Of a DNA stretch of 64,000 nucleotides, positions 26,770 to 38,546 are shown piece by piece. The translations under genes and the position numbers were made by a program. Within the stretch, counting starts at the first letter, position 1, and each line of letters starts with the position of its first letter. The DNA lies in NCBI RefSeq assembly GCF_900188095.1, contig NZ_FZOT01000001.1:124001-188000 (forward strand), given 5' to 3'. This stretch comes from Noviherbaspirillum humi (lineage in GTDB: Bacteria; Pseudomonadota; Gammaproteobacteria; Burkholderiales; Burkholderiaceae_D). The notes under the pieces were generated by a model, which was not told where the DNA came from, ran no database searches, and saw only the letters and a list, made by a program, of their open reading frames with translations.

Positions 26770-27639
26770 TTAAACCGCAGCTGCACCAGCGACGATCTCG
26801 GACAGTTCTTTCGTGATCGCGGCCTGGCGGGTCTTGTTGTAGACCAGTTTCAACTCGCCGATCACGTTGCCTGCGTTGTCGCTGGCCGCCTTCATCGCCA
26901 CCATGCGCGCCGACTGCTCGGACGCGATGTTCTCGGCGACGGCCTGGTAGATCAGGGCCTCGACATAGCGCACCAGCAGCTCGTCGATGACGGTCTGGGC
27001 ATCCGGCTCGTAGATGTAATCCCACGAGTGGGCGCTTTTCTCGGTCTGCATCCGTTCGGCCGACAGCGGCAGCAGCTGTTCCAGCATCGACTCCTGCTTC
27101 ATCGTGTTGATGAATTTGGTGTAGCAGATGTAGACGGCGTCGAGACGGCCTTCCTGGTAAGCGTCGAGCAGCACCTTGACCGGCCCGATGAGCTTTTCCA
27201 GATGCGGCGTGTCGCCGAGCTGGGTAGCCTGAGCCACCACCTTGGCGCCGATGCGGTTGAGGAAGCCGAGACCCTTGTTGCCGATGGCGACGGTTTCGAT
27301 CTTGTTGCCTTGGCCTTCGAGTTCACGCACCTTGTTGGTCACCGTGCGCAGCACGTTGGTATTCATGCCGCCGCACAGACCCTTGTCTGTGGTGACGACG
27401 ATGATGCCGACGGTCTTCGACGCGTCCTGCTTGACCAGGAACGGATGCGAGTACTCGGGGTTGGCCTGGGCCAGATTGGAGGTGATGTTCCGAATCTTTT
27501 CACTGTAGGGACGGGCGGACCGCATCCTGTCCTGCGCCTTGCGCATCTTGGATGCGGCGACCATTTCCATCGCCTTGGTGATCTTCTTCGTATTTTCTAC
27601 GCTCTTGATCTTGCCACGTATTTCTTTACCTGCAGCCAT
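26770..27639 (-). CDS. atpG: ATP synthase F1 gamma subunit
   Basis: The 289-residue rotor shaft of F1. N-terminal coiled coil [35 protein letters not shown], central [11 protein letters not shown], and the C-terminal helix with [21 protein letters not shown] and [20 protein letters not shown] are all typical. Operon position between atpA and atpD. Confidence 0.99.
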   Translation of the reverse strand: MAAGKEIRGKIKSVENTKKITKAMEMVAASKMRKAQDRMRSARPYSEKIRNITSNLAQANPEYSHPFLVKQDASKTVGIIVVTTDKGLCGGMNTNVLRTVTNKVRELEGQGNKIETVAIGNKGLGFLNRIGAKVVAQATQLGDTPHLEKLIGPVKVLLDAYQEGRLDAVYICYTKFINTMKQESMLEQLLPLSAERMQTEKSAHSWDYIYEPDAQTVIDELLVRYVEALIYQAVAENIASEQSARMVAMKAASDNAGNVIGELKLVYNKTRQAAITKELSEIVAGAAAV

Positions 27640-27666
27640 GAGTAATTACTCCTTGCTTCGGCGGGC

Positions 27667-29202
<1,536 letters not shown>

Positions 29203-29260
29203 TGCTAACTCCTAAAATTGTTCACTTGCTTGACGCTCTGTCGCGGCGGTGGCCGGCGAA

Positions 29261-29794
29261 TCAGGCGGTCAGCGCGGTGTGCATCTTCTGCAGCTTGGCG
29301 CGGACGGAGGTGTCGAGGACTTCGTCGCCAACGACGACGCGCACGCCGCCAATCAGGGAAGAGTCGATCTTGACCGTCGGATTGAGCTTGCGTCCGAACT
29401 TCCGCTCCAGCGTCGCCACCAGATCCGCCACCTGTGCCTGGGTCATCTCGAACGCGCTGACGATTTCCGCATCGGCCGCACCGGCATCCGCATTTTTCAG
29501 GGCATGGAACTGCTTGCCGATTTCCGGCAGCAGATTGAGACGACCGTTCTCGACCAGCATGCCAATGAAGTTTTTGACTTCCGGCGTAACGCTGGACTTG
29601 AGCAGGGAAACGAAAGTTTCGCTGACCTGCTGGTTGGTGAGCTTGGGATTGCTGACGAATTGCTGGACATCCGGGAGGGAGGCTACCTGCGCCATTTCCG
29701 ACACGAGGTCGGACCATTGCGCGAGGTTGCCGGACTTCGCCACCCGGTACAGGGCTTCTGCGTAAGGACGAGCGATGGTAGCCAGTTCCGCCAT
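29261..29794 (-). CDS. atpH: ATP synthase F1 delta subunit
   Basis: The 177-residue peripheral-stalk subunit linking F1 to the b dimer. N-terminal helical bundle [23 protein letters not shown] and the C-terminal region [42 protein letters not shown] are characteristic. It begins two bases after atpF ends, so translation is probably coupled. Confidence 0.97.
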   Translation of the reverse strand: MAELATIARPYAEALYRVAKSGNLAQWSDLVSEMAQVASLPDVQQFVSNPKLTNQQVSETFVSLLKSSVTPEVKNFIGMLVENGRLNLLPEIGKQFHALKNADAGAADAEIVSAFEMTQAQVADLVATLERKFGRKLNPTVKIDSSLIGGVRVVVGDEVLDTSVRAKLQKMHTALTA

Positions 29795-29796
29795 GA

Positions 29797-30267
29797 TTAC
29801 AGCTCGTTCTTCAGTTGGTTCAGCAGGTCGGCATGCGCCGCTGCGTTCACCTCACGCTTGAGGATCTGTTCTGCGCCCTTGACCGCAATGGTTGCGACCT
29901 GGTCGCGCAGTTCCTCGCGTGCCCGAGTGACTTGCTGCTCTGCGTCAGCCTTGGCGGCGGCGATGATGCGCGCTGCTTCGTCGGCGGCAGTTTTCTTGGC
30001 TTCTTCGATGATGGACTGGGCGCGCTTCTCGGCATCCGCCACGCGCTTCTGGCCTTCGTCGCGTGCGGAGGCGAGTTCGGCCTGAACGCGCTTTTCAGCG
30101 GCGGCCATTTCAGCCTTGCCACGTTCAGCGGCGGCGAGTCCGTTGGCGATCTTCTCGGCGCGTTCGTCGAGCGCCTTCATCAGCGGCGGCCACACGAACT
30201 TCATGGTGAACCACGCGAGGATGAAGAAGACCACGAACTGCGCAAACAACGTTGCATTTAAGTTCAC
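29797..30267 (-). CDS. atpF: ATP synthase Fo b subunit
   Basis: The 156-residue stator stalk. One N-terminal membrane helix ([21 protein letters not shown], residues 7-27) is followed by a long Ala/Glu/Lys-rich coiled coil ([21 protein letters not shown] onward). Length equals E. coli b (156). Operon order E-F-H is normal. Confidence 0.97.
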   Translation of the reverse strand: MNLNATLFAQFVVFFILAWFTMKFVWPPLMKALDERAEKIANGLAAAERGKAEMAAAEKRVQAELASARDEGQKRVADAEKRAQSIIEEAKKTAADEAARIIAAAKADAEQQVTRAREELRDQVATIAVKGAEQILKREVNAAAHADLLNQLKNEL

Positions 30268-30339
30268 GGTATTTTTCCTTCTTTAAATAACGAGTGCCGA
30301 ACCTTCGGTCCGGCAATCGATAACCATCGTTTAGCGGTA

Positions 30340-30612
<273 letters not shown>

Positions 30613-30644
30613 TTAATTGAGATGGTTAGGATTTGAAACGAAAC

Positions 30645-31475
30645 TTAGTGTCCTTCGTGCGCTTGGCCGATGTACACCAGGGTCAGCATCATGAAGATGA
30701 AGGCCTGGAGGATGACGATCAGGATGTGGAAGATGGCCCAGATGGAACCGGCGATCACGTGGCCGACGAAGCCGAAGGCGGTGGCCATGGAACCGAGCAG
30801 TGCAATCAGCAGAAACAGCAGTTCGCCGGCATACATGTTGCCGAACAGTCGCATGCCGAGCGAAACGGTCTTGGCGGCATACTCGATCAGGTTCAGCAGG
30901 AAATTGAAGGGCGCCATGTAGATGCCGAACGGCGCGGCGAACAGCTCGTGGATCCAGCCGCCCACACCCTTGATCTTCAGGCTGTAGTAAATCATCAGCG
31001 CGAGCACGCCAAGGGCGATGCCGAGGGTGCCGTTGAGGTCGGCGGTCGGCACCACGCGATGGTGGATGTCGATGCCGATCATGCGGAACAGGCCGGAGAA
31101 GAGGTCGACCGGCAGGAAGTCGAGCGAGTTCATCAGGGCAACCCAGACGAACACGGTCAGCGCCAGCGGCGCGATAAAGCGGCGATCACCGTGAACGATG
31201 GCCTTGGACTGGTCCTCGACCATCTCGACGACCATCTCGACGAAGGCCTGCAGACGTCCCGGGACGCCGGCCGTGGCACGGCGAGCAGCGAGCCACATGA
31301 TGAAGCAGCCAACCACGCCCATGGCGACGGACCAGAAGACCGTATCCATGTTGATGATCGAAAAGTCGACGATCTTTTCCTGATGGTGGGTGGAGAGATG
31401 TCCGAGGTGGTGGACGATGTATTCGGAGGCAGTTGGGGCGTGCGCCGCTGCTCCTTCGACAGGTGTGGATGCCAT
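30645..31475 (-). CDS. atpB: ATP synthase Fo a subunit
   Basis: A 276-residue integral membrane stator subunit with the half-channels for protons. Several membrane helices are evident; the essential Arg is R209 in [26 protein letters not shown] and the C-terminal [21 protein letters not shown] are typical of the family. It follows atpI by one base. Confidence 0.98.
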   Translation of the reverse strand: MASTPVEGAAAHAPTASEYIVHHLGHLSTHHQEKIVDFSIINMDTVFWSVAMGVVGCFIMWLAARRATAGVPGRLQAFVEMVVEMVEDQSKAIVHGDRRFIAPLALTVFVWVALMNSLDFLPVDLFSGLFRMIGIDIHHRVVPTADLNGTLGIALGVLALMIYYSLKIKGVGGWIHELFAAPFGIYMAPFNFLLNLIEYAAKTVSLGMRLFGNMYAGELLFLLIALLGSMATAFGFVGHVIAGSIWAIFHILIVILQAFIFMMLTLVYIGQAHEGH

Positions 31476-31476
31476 G

Positions 31477-31860
31477 CTAGTGCCTAAATAATAAGATGAT
31501 GTAACTCTTCAGTGCCACGATGAAGGCGGCGATGAGCGCCAGCCAGTTCAGATCGCGGTACAGCGTCGCCACCGCGCCGAGAAACGCGATGGTCAGTGCA
31601 ATCTTCATAAATTCGCCGATGAAAAACGTCATCGGATTGGCGCCGCCCGGCTTCTGCGCGCCGATGAAAAGGCGCAATGCGAACAAGCCATTTGGCACAA
31701 CACAGCACAGTCCGCCCAAGATCGCCGACACGAACGCATGCACTCCACCGATCAAGCCGGCCACACAGCCGGCAGCGACTGTCGCCGCTAATTGAAGGAG
31801 GACAATGCGAAGCATGTTTGCCCGGAAGGGGTCGATGCACGGAAACGTTGATGTTGTCAT
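31477..31860 (-). CDS. atpI: ATP synthase subunit I
   Basis: A 127-residue membrane protein with four hydrophobic segments ([76 protein letters not shown]). AtpI-type proteins help c-ring assembly and magnesium supply but are not part of the finished enzyme. It is the first gene of the atp operon, 171 bases downstream of parB, so the operon promoter should lie at about 31861-32031. Confidence 0.93.
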   Translation of the reverse strand: MTTSTFPCIDPFRANMLRIVLLQLAATVAAGCVAGLIGGVHAFVSAILGGLCCVVPNGLFALRLFIGAQKPGGANPMTFFIGEFMKIALTIAFLGAVATLYRDLNWLALIAAFIVALKSYIILLFRH

Positions 31861-32031
31861 GTTCCGCGCCCGCCTTGATTCGTGGAACGCCTTGGAGCGT
31901 TTTGTGAAACCACGGGATTATATGTTTATTGCGCCTAGTGCGTCAAACGATTGGTGCACTGCTTGAGTGCGCACCAAGCATGGCATGCGATGACGTAATT
32001 TACTATTGGTAAGAGACTAGCCTGCGAAGGC

Positions 32032-32922
32032 TCAGGCTTCTGCTTTGGCTTTTAGACGGGCGATGAGTTCATCGAGCATATCGAGGTCAGCGAAATCGAT
32101 GATCAGCTGGCCGCGATTCTTGGCACCGAGTTTCACGGAGACGTTCGTGGCAAGCGCGTCGGACAATTCCTCTTCCAACTGCGCGATGTCGCGCGACTTT
32201 TCCCGCACCGGCCGCGGCTTGTTCGCCGTCTGCTCGGCGCTGCGCGCCACCAGCTTCTCCGCATCCCGCACCGACATGCGTTTGGCAACGACCTGGTTGG
32301 CGAGCGTAATCTGGGTTGCGGCATCGACCGCGAGCAAGGCACGCGCATGACCCATGTCGATGTCGCCGGCCATGAGCATGGTCTGCACCGGCTTGGCCAA
32401 GTTCAGCAGGCGCAGCAGATTCGATACCGCGCTGCGCGAGCGTCCTACCGCATTGGCCGCCTGTTCATGGGTAAAGTTGAAGTCGCTGATCAGCCGGTGG
32501 ATGCCTTGCGCTTCTTCCAGCGGATTCAGGTCTTCACGCTGAATGTTTTCGATCAGCGCCATGGCAGCCGCGGCGAGATCGTCCACGTCTTTTACCAGTA
32601 CCGGCACCTCGGTCAGGCCGGCGATCTGTGCCGCACGGAAGCGGCGTTCGCCGGCGATGATCTCATACCGGTCCCGTGCGCCTTCGAGCGGCCGCACCAG
32701 AATGGGCTGCATCAGGCCCTGCGCCTTGATGGAGGCGGCCAGCTCGTTCAGCGCACCTTCATCCATGCGCGTACGCGGCTGGTATTTGCCAGCCTGTAGC
32801 TGACCGACCTGCAGCGCGTTGGGTGCGCCCGGCACGCTCGGCACCGCTTCGATGACGTCCCCTGCTCCGCCGAGCAGCGCATCCAGGCCGCGGCCCAGTC
32901 CCTTGGATTTCTTGATGACCAT
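32032..32922 (-). CDS. parB: Chromosome partitioning protein ParB
   Basis: A 296-residue CTP-dependent DNA clamp that loads at parS and spreads. The start VIKKSKGLGRGLDALLGG is the ParA-interacting N-terminus; the CTP-binding motif is GERRFRAAQIAGL; ENIQREDLNPLEEAQ and the helix-turn-helix THEQAANAVGRSRSAVSNLLRLL follow. The C-terminal dimer region ends GQLIIDFADLDMLDELIARL. Two parS sites recognised by this protein are visible at 36829-36844 and 37598-37613. It lies 13 bases after parA. Confidence 0.98.
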   Translation of the reverse strand: MVIKKSKGLGRGLDALLGGAGDVIEAVPSVPGAPNALQVGQLQAGKYQPRTRMDEGALNELAASIKAQGLMQPILVRPLEGARDRYEIIAGERRFRAAQIAGLTEVPVLVKDVDDLAAAAMALIENIQREDLNPLEEAQGIHRLISDFNFTHEQAANAVGRSRSAVSNLLRLLNLAKPVQTMLMAGDIDMGHARALLAVDAATQITLANQVVAKRMSVRDAEKLVARSAEQTANKPRPVREKSRDIAQLEEELSDALATNVSVKLGAKNRGQLIIDFADLDMLDELIARLKAKAEA

Positions 32923-32935
32923 GATGATGTTTGCT

Positions 32936-33706
32936 TTACATTGACTTGATGCGGTCCACCATTTCGGCGCCGAAGGTGATGTAAGCCTGCGCGCCCTTCG
33001 AAGCGGGATCGAAGTTGACGCCCGGCATGCCATATGACGGTGCCTCGGCCAGGCGCACATTGCGCGGAATGATGGTTTTGAAAACCTTGTCGCCGAAGTG
33101 CTGCTCGAGTTGGGCCGAGACCTGCTGCGACAGCGTAATGCGTGGATCGAACATGACGCGCAGCAGTCCGATGATCTTCAGTTCGGTATTCAGTTTGGCG
33201 TGCACTTTCTTGATGGTATTGACCAGGTCGGACAAGCCTTCGAGCGCATAGTACTCGCACTGCATCGGAATGATGACGCCATGGGCGGCACACAAGCCGT
33301 TCAGCGTCAACATGGAAAGCGCTGGCGGGCAATCAATCAGCATGAAATCGTATTCGCCCTCCACTTCCGCCAGCGCCATTTTCAAACGCTTTTCCCGCTG
33401 TTCCAGCTCGACCATTTCCACTTCGGCACCGGCCAATTCACGGTTCGCCGGAAGTACGTCGAACCCGCCGCTTTCGGAAGCTTGTCTTGCCTGCTTGACA
33501 TTGGCGAGGCCGAGTAACACTTGGTAAACCGAAGCAGGCAGCGTGGCCTTGTTGATGCCAGCACCCATCGTGGCATTGCCTTGCGGGTCAAGATCAACAA
33601 GAAGCACGCGCTGCTTCAGTTGCGCCAATCCTGCGGCAAGGTTCACTGCTGTTGTCGTCTTGCCGACGCCACCCTTCTGATTGGCGACACAAAAAATTTT
33701 GCCCAT
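32936..33706 (-). CDS. parA: Chromosome partitioning ATPase ParA (Soj)
   Basis: A 256-residue deviant Walker ATPase that moves ParB-parS complexes. The deviant Walker A is KGGVGKTT at residues 11-18 ([18 protein letters not shown]), with [10 protein letters not shown] and Walker B-like [15 protein letters not shown]. The ATG at 33706 gives the usual length and follows AGAAGAT; an in-frame ATG 13 codons earlier is less likely. It forms an operon with parB. Confidence 0.97.
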   Translation of the reverse strand: MGKIFCVANQKGGVGKTTTAVNLAAGLAQLKQRVLLVDLDPQGNATMGAGINKATLPASVYQVLLGLANVKQARQASESGGFDVLPANRELAGAEVEMVELEQREKRLKMALAEVEGEYDFMLIDCPPALSMLTLNGLCAAHGVIIPMQCEYYALEGLSDLVNTIKKVHAKLNTELKIIGLLRVMFDPRITLSQQVSAQLEQHFGDKVFKTIIPRNVRLAEAPSYGMPGVNFDPASKGAQAYITFGAEMVDRIKSM

Positions 33707-34119
33707 ATCTTCTACTTGTTCCGGTGTGCAGCGGTTGGTCGCCATGCCGCTTGTTGTCTGTCGTCTATCGCGCGTTGCATCGTGTCCTGCTTGATTTCGG
33801 TCTTGGTGCTACGAGACGAAAGGTGAAGGGAGAAGCCACATTCGACACAAAACAAAATGAGGCACCATAGTAGCGCTCAATTCATTTTTTGCCAGCAATA
33901 TTTTTGTGTTCACCTTCGTCGCTTTGTGTAGCGATGCAGTTCAAAGCAACACAGGCTGCAGCAAAAATCCCCTTCCCTTTTGCATCACCCTCCGCGACAC
34001 AAAACATCATCCTTGCAACGCCCCGCAACGACTATTTATGCCTGAATGCTTTCTTGCCGATTTGATCTGCAGTGGCGCACAGGTCATTTTTGAGATAGTT
34101 AATGGAGCGCTCATTCCGG
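33707..34119. other. rsmG-parA intergenic region
   Basis: A 413-base stretch, AT-richer than average, without a convincing gene. It should contain the parAB promoter. The motif CGACACAAAACA occurs twice in similar form (around 33842 and 33993), which may be a weak direct repeat. No parS site or DnaA box is seen. Confidence 0.4.
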
Positions 34120-34779
34120 TTATGTCGCCTCCCGGCCCACCATGAGCAGGTGGCGCTCGGCATCCAAGCCAGGCACGCAAAGAGGAACAACCTCAGTGAC
34201 CTTCCAGCCAGCCGGAAGTCGCGCAATTTCATCAACAGGTACCACGCCTTTCAATGCAATGAATCGGCCTGCATCGGCCAGCAGATGGCCAGACCAGCTG
34301 ACGAAGTCGGACAAGTCCGCGAAAGCGCGGGAAGTGATGACATCGAATTTGTCCGCCGTGTCCAACTGCTCTACTCTGCCGGTATGCACCGTCACATTCA
34401 TCAGGCGGAGTTGACTGCGCACTTGCGTGAGGAAGGCGGTTTTCTTGTGAACGGTGTCGATCATGTGAACCTGCATCGTCGGGCAAGCTATTGCCAGCAC
34501 GATTCCCGGCAACCCGCCTCCTGCGCCAACGTCGAGCACACGCGAAGCGCTGATGAATGCCGGGACCGCCGCGAGAGAATCCAGCAGATGATGCGTCACC
34601 ATCTGAAGCGGGTCGCGCACAGCGGTCAGGTTGTAGACAGTGTTCCACTTCAGGAGCAAAGCCAAGTAATCGAGCAACAAGGCTTGCTGCTGCTGCGACA
34701 GGTCGAGTGACAAGGTAGCGATACCGTCCGCCAGCACCGCCGCCAGTTGCTGCATGTCCGCTTGCTTGGATGTCGCCAT
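34120..34779 (-). CDS. rsmG: 16S rRNA (guanine527-N7)-methyltransferase RsmG
   Basis: A 219-residue SAM-dependent methyltransferase. Motif I is VLDVGAGGGLPGIVLAI, then HMIDTVHKKTAFLTQV, VITSRAFADLSDFVSW and FIALKGVVPVDEI. It acts on G527 of 16S rRNA in the decoding region; loss gives low-level streptomycin resistance in other bacteria. Three bases separate it from mnmG, the standard gidA-gidB pair. Confidence 0.97.
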   Translation of the reverse strand: MATSKQADMQQLAAVLADGIATLSLDLSQQQQALLLDYLALLLKWNTVYNLTAVRDPLQMVTHHLLDSLAAVPAFISASRVLDVGAGGGLPGIVLAIACPTMQVHMIDTVHKKTAFLTQVRSQLRLMNVTVHTGRVEQLDTADKFDVITSRAFADLSDFVSWSGHLLADAGRFIALKGVVPVDEIARLPAGWKVTEVVPLCVPGLDAERHLLMVGREAT

Positions 34780-34782
34780 GGA

Positions 34783-36708
34783 TCAGGCCGCCGGGGAAGC
34801 GGGTGTCATTTCCTTGAAGCCGCCCTTCTTCAGGTGCACCAAAAGCAGCGACACCGCAGCCGGGGTCACGCCGGAAATGCGTGATGCTTGACCCAGGGTC
34901 TCCGGCCTGTGCTTGTTCAACTTCTGCCTCACCTCGACCGACAAACCTTTGACTTCCATGTAATCCAGCGATGCCGGCATCTTCAGGTTTTCGTAGTGGT
35001 CGTGGCGTTCTACTTCGCGTGCTTGGCGATCGATGTAACCGGCATACTTGACCTGAATTTCAACCTGTTCGCGGATGGCGGGATCGTTCACGCCAGGACC
35101 AGCCAGTGCAGTGCCGTCCTCCCCTTTCAGGCTCATCAGCGCTTCATAACTTACGTTGGGACGCCGCAGCAGATCAGTGAGCGCATACTCACGTTCAATT
35201 GCCTTTCCAAGGACCCGCTCTGCCTCTTGCGATGGCAGCATGCGGGGGTTCACCCAAATCGATTTGAGGCGTTCCGTTTCACGTGCCACCGCTTCCCGCT
35301 TGCGTTCAAAAGCCTCCCACTGTGCGTCGCCGACACAGCCCAGTGTGCGGCCGATCTCGGTCAGGCGCATATCGGCATTGTCTTCACGCAAGCTGAGTCG
35401 GTACTCTGCCCGACTGGTGAACATCCGATAAGGCTCTTGTACGCCTTTGGTAATGAGGTCGTCCACCAACACGCCGAGATAAGCCTCATCACGGCGTGGG
35501 GTCCATGCTTCCCTTCCCTGTGTATGAAGTGCCGCGTTCAGTCCAGCCAGCAATCCTTGCGCTGCCGCTTCTTCGTAGCCGGTCGTGCCGTTGATTTGCC
35601 CAGCAAAGAACAACCCTTCAATTGCCTTGGTTTCCAGCGATGCTTTCAAACCTCGTGGATCGTAGTAATCGTACTCAATCGCATAACCCGGTCGTAGGAT
35701 GAAAGCATTCTCCAGACCTTTCATCGAATGAACGAGTGCCAATTGGACGTCAAACGGCAAACTGGTCGAGATACCGTTGGGATAGAACTCGTTGGTCGTC
35801 AAACCTTCGGGTTCGAGGAATATTTGGTGCGAGGCTTTGTCAGCGAAGCGATGAATCTTGTCCTCGATCGAAGGGCAATAGCGCGGACCGACGCCTTCGA
35901 TTACCCCGGTGTACATCGGGCTGCGATCCAAACCGTTACGGATGATTTCGTGCGTGCGCTCGTTGGTATGGGTCACCCAGCACGGCATCTGCTGCGGATG
36001 CATCGCTGCAGAACCCATGAAGGAGAATACCGGCACCGGATCAAGATCTCCCGGCTGTTCGGCCAACACACTGAAGTCGATGGTTCGCCCGTCGATGCGC
36101 GGGGGTGTACCCGTCTTCAACCTTCCCTGTGGCAACTTGAGTTCTTTCAAGCGCGCCGAAAGCGAAACCGCCGGCGGATCCCCTGCCCTGCCGGCTGAGT
36201 AATTATTCAAGCCGACGTGAATTTTGCCGTCGAGAAAAGTACCGGCAGTCAGCACCACCGCGCGTGCGCGAAACTTGATACCAACCTGGGTGACGGCACC
36301 CACGACTTTGCCACCTTCCAGCATCAGATCGTCTACTGCTTGCTGGAAGAGGTGTAGGTTCGGCTGGTTCTCTAACCGGCCTCGGATCGCTTTCTTGTAA
36401 AGAATTCGGTCCGCTTGTGCTCGTGTGGCCCGTACTGCGGGACCTTTAGATGAATTCAGGATGCGGAACTGTATGCCAGCTTCGTCCGTGGCAATCGCCA
36501 TTGCACCGCCAAGCGCATCGACTTCTTTGACAAGATGGCCTTTGCCGATGCCACCGATTGAAGGGTTGCATGACATTTGGCCGAGAGTTTCGATATTGTG
36601 AGTCAGCAGCAACGTGGATTGCCCCATGCGAGCAGAAGCCAATGCAGCCTCGGTTCCGGCATGGCCGCCGCCGACGACGATAACGTCAAATTCTTTTGGG
36701 TATAGCAT
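34783..36708 (-). CDS. mnmG: tRNA uridine-5-carboxymethylaminomethyl modification enzyme MnmG
   Basis: A 641-residue FAD protein that with MnmE modifies wobble U34. FAD-binding GGGHAGTEA lies at residues 13-21; also [73 protein letters not shown] and the late [20 protein letters not shown]. Full length. mnmE is not in the window. The leader (36737-36765) can form a hairpin between ATTCGCCTCCG and CGGAGCGAAT. Confidence 0.98.
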   Translation of the reverse strand: MLYPKEFDVIVVGGGHAGTEAALASARMGQSTLLLTHNIETLGQMSCNPSIGGIGKGHLVKEVDALGGAMAIATDEAGIQFRILNSSKGPAVRATRAQADRILYKKAIRGRLENQPNLHLFQQAVDDLMLEGGKVVGAVTQVGIKFRARAVVLTAGTFLDGKIHVGLNNYSAGRAGDPPAVSLSARLKELKLPQGRLKTGTPPRIDGRTIDFSVLAEQPGDLDPVPVFSFMGSAAMHPQQMPCWVTHTNERTHEIIRNGLDRSPMYTGVIEGVGPRYCPSIEDKIHRFADKASHQIFLEPEGLTTNEFYPNGISTSLPFDVQLALVHSMKGLENAFILRPGYAIEYDYYDPRGLKASLETKAIEGLFFAGQINGTTGYEEAAAQGLLAGLNAALHTQGREAWTPRRDEAYLGVLVDDLITKGVQEPYRMFTSRAEYRLSLREDNADMRLTEIGRTLGCVGDAQWEAFERKREAVARETERLKSIWVNPRMLPSQEAERVLGKAIEREYALTDLLRRPNVSYEALMSLKGEDGTALAGPGVNDPAIREQVEIQVKYAGYIDRQAREVERHDHYENLKMPASLDYMEVKGLSVEVRQKLNKHRPETLGQASRISGVTPAAVSLLLVHLKKGGFKEMTPASPAA

Positions 36709-36828
36709 TTTGCCTAAGGGAGACGCAAAAGGAAATGATTCGCCTCCGACGGAAGCGGAGCGAATGACTTGTGACAGGTTCAGAAGGGATTATAAGGGTT
36801 TTCGGAGGGCGCTTTTGAACGTCCTTTG

Positions 36829-36844
36829 TGTTTCACGTGAAACC
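36829..36844. promoter_or_regulatory. parS site (15 of 16)
   Basis: TGTTTCACGTGAAACC, one mismatch at the last base from the TGTTTCACGTGAAACA consensus. It lies 120 bases upstream of mnmG and two bases beyond the stop of the tail-anchored protein gene. Confidence 0.93.
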
Positions 36845-36845
36845 A

Positions 36846-37583
36846 CTACAGAAATCGTCGCAGCAGGTAGAAGCCGATAATGAAGATGCCAAGCAGCGTC
36901 AGGAGGAGTGACGCCAGCGGAAGCTCGATCGACCCATCCTTTACCTGGTTTAATCGAAGGCTTTCATTCTTTCGCTCAACTTCTTGTTCTTCTTCGTGTA
37001 GTTCCGTAGCCGAGCAGTTTTCTTCCACGATCTTTATAGAACGTTCTCGGCATGTGGGCGCTAGTGCCTGCGTTGCCATCCCTGCCTCTCTCCTAGGCCC
37101 GTGTTCATCACGCGGAGTCTGTGCCGGCTGAGGCTCACGCATCATCGCTTCGATTTTGCTCAGCAGTTCACCACGTGCGCCTGGAATATCAACCGGTTTT
37201 GCGGACGGGGATTGCGGAGCACGGTATTCATCTTCCGTGAGGTCCAATAATTCCTCTGGATTAGTCGAGAAAAGCGTAACTGGATCGAGCGGATCTTGCT
37301 TCAGAAAATTTTGCACAACCTCGTTGTCCAACTCTTCTTTGTTGCCCTCATCAGGCAATAGAACTTCCGTTACCAGTTCCATCTTGACCAGCTTTTCCGC
37401 TGCCACCGTAACACGGACCGCCGTCAACCGCGTCAGTTTCGCGATGACTGCATCGAGGCTGCTCACTCCATCAATGAGGATAAGCACGGTGCGCTCGCTT
37501 TGAGTCAGCCTTCCGCTTTTTTGGTAAATCTCATCCTTGCCACTTTGTGTTCGTTGGAGCACGACATTAGCGCTGATTTGCAC
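36846..37583 (-). CDS. Unrecognised tail-anchored protein bracketed by parS sites
   Basis: A 245-residue protein. The first 80 residues (GRLTQSERTVLILIDGVSSLDAVIAKLTRL, then VTVAAEKLVKMELVTEV) read like a winged-helix-type region of the sort seen in Burkholderiales signalling proteins. Residues 90-200 are acidic and Pro-rich, probably disordered. The C-terminus is a single membrane helix (LPLASLLLTLLGIFIIGFYLL) ending RRFL, so it is likely anchored in the inner membrane with the bulk in the cytosol. No known domain is certain. The gene is flanked by parS sites 14 bases upstream of its start and two bases past its stop. A link to chromosome organisation is only inferred from position. Confidence 0.75.
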   Translation of the reverse strand: MQISANVVLQRTQSGKDEIYQKSGRLTQSERTVLILIDGVSSLDAVIAKLTRLTAVRVTVAAEKLVKMELVTEVLLPDEGNKEELDNEVVQNFLKQDPLDPVTLFSTNPEELLDLTEDEYRAPQSPSAKPVDIPGARGELLSKIEAMMREPQPAQTPRDEHGPRREAGMATQALAPTCRERSIKIVEENCSATELHEEEQEVERKNESLRLNQVKDGSIELPLASLLLTLLGIFIIGFYLLRRFL

Positions 37584-37597
37584 ATTTACCTCGCCTA

Positions 37598-37613
37598 TGT
37601 TTCACGTGAAACA
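37598..37613. promoter_or_regulatory. parS site (perfect 16-mer)
   Basis: TGTTTCACGTGAAACA, the complete consensus palindrome, between the TSUP permease stop (37622) and the tail-anchored protein start (37583). It must overlap or adjoin the latter gene's promoter. Confidence 0.97.
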
Positions 37614-37621
37614 GGGCTTCT

Positions 37622-38386
37622 CTAGCGGAAAAAGGCATCAAAACCGGTTTTGAAAATCAATGCGGAAACGACCAAAAGAAAAAGCTTCCGAACGAAACCG
37701 CTTCCATAACGAATAGCTAGCCTGCTTCCGATTAAAGAGCCTCCAATATTACAGACCGCCATGGCAGCACCCAGCTGCCAGATCATATGTCCGCTATGCC
37801 AGAACCAAAGCAAGGCAGCTAGGTTGCACGATACGTTCACTACTTTCGCTGCCGCGGATGCATGCAAAAAATCGAACCCGAATAGCCTCACGAAAAAAAA
37901 CACGAGAAAGCTGCCTGTGCCGGGACCGAAAAAGCCGTCGTAAAAACCAATTGAGCCCCCAGTGATACCTGCAAGTGCCTTTTCCTTATTCCCTGTGAAA
38001 GCCGGTTGATGAACCGTTCCCAGGTCTTTCTTCTTCAACGTATAAACCGCGACTGCGATCAAAATAAACGGCAGCAGGCGGCGCAGGAAATCAGGCGGAA
38101 TACGAGTTACCAGATAAGCGCCAAGGAAAGAAAAGACAAAAGCCGCTGCTGCCGCGGGTGCCGCCGTGCTCCAGGAGATTTTGACTTTTTTCGCGTAGCT
38201 GAAAGCGGCTGCCGCCGTACCCCAAATACTGGCAAGCTTGTTCGTGCCGAGCAAAGTAGCCGGCGTGATATTCGGAAACACCGCGAAGAGCGCCGGCGTC
38301 TGGATCAAACCTCCTCCACCGACAACGGCGTCGATCAACCCTGCCAAAAAGCCTGCAAGACAAAGCACAACGTATTCACTTATCAT
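37622..38386 (-). CDS. TSUP family (TauE/SafE-type) permease
   Basis: A 254-residue integral membrane protein with about eight hydrophobic segments. The two family signatures are present: AGLIDAVVGGGGLIQTPAL near the N-terminus and GGSIGFYDGFFGPGTGSFLVF in the second half. TSUP members export or import organosulphonates, sulphite or carboxylates; the substrate is unknown here. The ATG at 38386 begins the first membrane helix. It is divergent from the iron alcohol dehydrogenase across 160 bases. Confidence 0.93.
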   Translation of the reverse strand: MISEYVVLCLAGFLAGLIDAVVGGGGLIQTPALFAVFPNITPATLLGTNKLASIWGTAAAAFSYAKKVKISWSTAAPAAAAAFVFSFLGAYLVTRIPPDFLRRLLPFILIAVAVYTLKKKDLGTVHQPAFTGNKEKALAGITGGSIGFYDGFFGPGTGSFLVFFFVRLFGFDFLHASAAAKVVNVSCNLAALLWFWHSGHMIWQLGAAMAVCNIGGSLIGSRLAIRYGSGFVRKLFLLVVSALIFKTGFDAFFR

Positions 38387-38546
38387 TATTAAACCCTTGT
38401 AACAAATGCAGCGGCAATATGCCTTTAGGCAGGTGCGTAAGGCATGGTTAGCCGAAACGAAACTTCCCATTTTACTTCGGCTACAAAATGCTTATCCGCA
38501 ATAACACAGAGGCCAGGACCTCGAAAAATACCGGAGACTTCATCTC

